Assembly (NCBI GenBank): GCA_026692885.1
Contig: JAPLNJ010000304.1
Coordinates: 1-21,393 of the forward strand
Length of the DNA: 21,393 nucleotides
DNA from: Planctomycetota bacterium
GTDB taxonomy: Bacteria; Planctomycetota; Planctomycetia; Pirellulales; Pirellulaceae
Direction of reading: 5' to 3'
A program made the translations under genes and the position numbers. The notes below the pieces were generated by a model, which saw only the letters and a list, made by a program, of their open reading frames with translations, was not told the DNA's origin and did not search any database. This document shows, one piece after another, positions 21,095-21,393 of this stretch (position 1 is the stretch's first letter; each line of letters opens with the position of its first letter).

Positions 21095-21393
21095 ACGGCA
21101 CATTACCTGCAGGTAAGGCTGAGATTCGCAGCCGGGCGATGCTGCTGCTGAAGTTTTTCGAGGAGATTTTCCGCCCGCTCCAACTTCGGAATAGAAGCCC
21201 GGCCTACCAGGCATTCTTCCGAAGTGCCATCAATGCGTTGCGGAAAACGCTCAAACGTGCCCCCACGCTTGACGACCTGAACCGTGAAGCCATCCAGGCA
21301 GTCGCGGAGAACATGGCCGCGGGCAATCTCGGGGTCAACCGGATCAACCAGGTTCACAAGCACCTGGTCCAACTGTGGCGCTACGCACATCAC
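21091..21393 (+). CDS. Tyrosine recombinase/integrase, N-terminal part (runs off the window)
   Basis: The open frame from ATG 21091 has no stop before the window end (101 codons visible). Its start overlaps the upstream stop as ATGA, and AAGGGAGGG (21075-21083) is a good ribosome-binding site. The translation SPAYQAFFRSAINALRKTL, then LDDLNREAIQAVAENM, NRINQVHKHL and VQLWRYAHH is the four-helix SAM-like core-binding domain of tyrosine site-specific recombinases, in the usual order (fold, DLxxxxI, final LWRYA helix). The catalytic RHRHY domain lies beyond the window. It is most likely the integrase of the island that begins near 13.5 kb. Confidence 0.8.
   Translation, partial: MNGTLPAGKAEIRSRAMLLLKFFEEIFRPLQLRNRSPAYQAFFRSAINALRKTLKRAPTLDDLNREAIQAVAENMAAGNLGVNRINQVHKHLVQLWRYAHH

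Overview
The window looks like a high-GC planctomycete chromosome, most likely Pirellulales-like. The taxonomic clues are a giant modular surface protein ending in a zinc-protease motif and two dockerin-type calcium repeats, an unusually long CusA/CzcA pump with a Cys-rich partner, and several dispersed palindromic intergenic repeats of a kind I associate with planctomycetes. The taxonomic call is inference; no rRNA or other marker gene is present.

Region 1 (1-4603, + strand) is the 3' part of a very large secreted or surface protein gene. It has haemagglutinin-like beta-repeat units of about 230 residues, then about three galactose-binding-like modules, then an HExxHxxGxxD metalloprotease segment and dockerin repeats. 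The gene is broken into four reading-frame segments. Two breaks sit exactly on tandem heptanucleotide repeats (GCGCTGC x3 at 678-698 and CACGTTC x4 at 2385-2412). In both cases a two-copy version would restore the frame and match the paralogous module. This is either slipped-strand phase variation, gene decay, or an assembly effect. The third break (about 3812-3851) looks like a deletion junction.

Region 2 (4604-5235) has no convincing gene but is packed with three kinds of palindromic or dispersed repeats.

Region 3 (5236-13469, - strand) is a heavy-metal (Cu/Ag-type) tripartite efflux locus in the order tolC-like lipoprotein, small secreted Cys-rich protein, cusB-like adaptor, cusA-like RND pump. 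The CusA gene has a frame-breaking deletion of about 50 codons near its 5' end (near 8982). It also carries a helical insertion of about 260 residues and apparently two additional membrane segments. The tolC stop region is built from a copy of the dispersed element also found at 4609-4735.

Region 4 (about 13500 to the end, + strand) looks like an integrated phage-like or mobile island. It holds a small Cys-containing protein, an HExxH protein and a coiled-coil protein, all lying between two perfect 64-bp inverted repeats (13900-13963 and 16237-16300). These are followed by a 931-aa tail-tape-measure-like protein, a SAM methyltransferase, small uncharacterised ORFs, and a translationally coupled pair whose second member is the N-terminal part of a tyrosine recombinase running off the window end. 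The island boundaries and attachment sites are not visible here.
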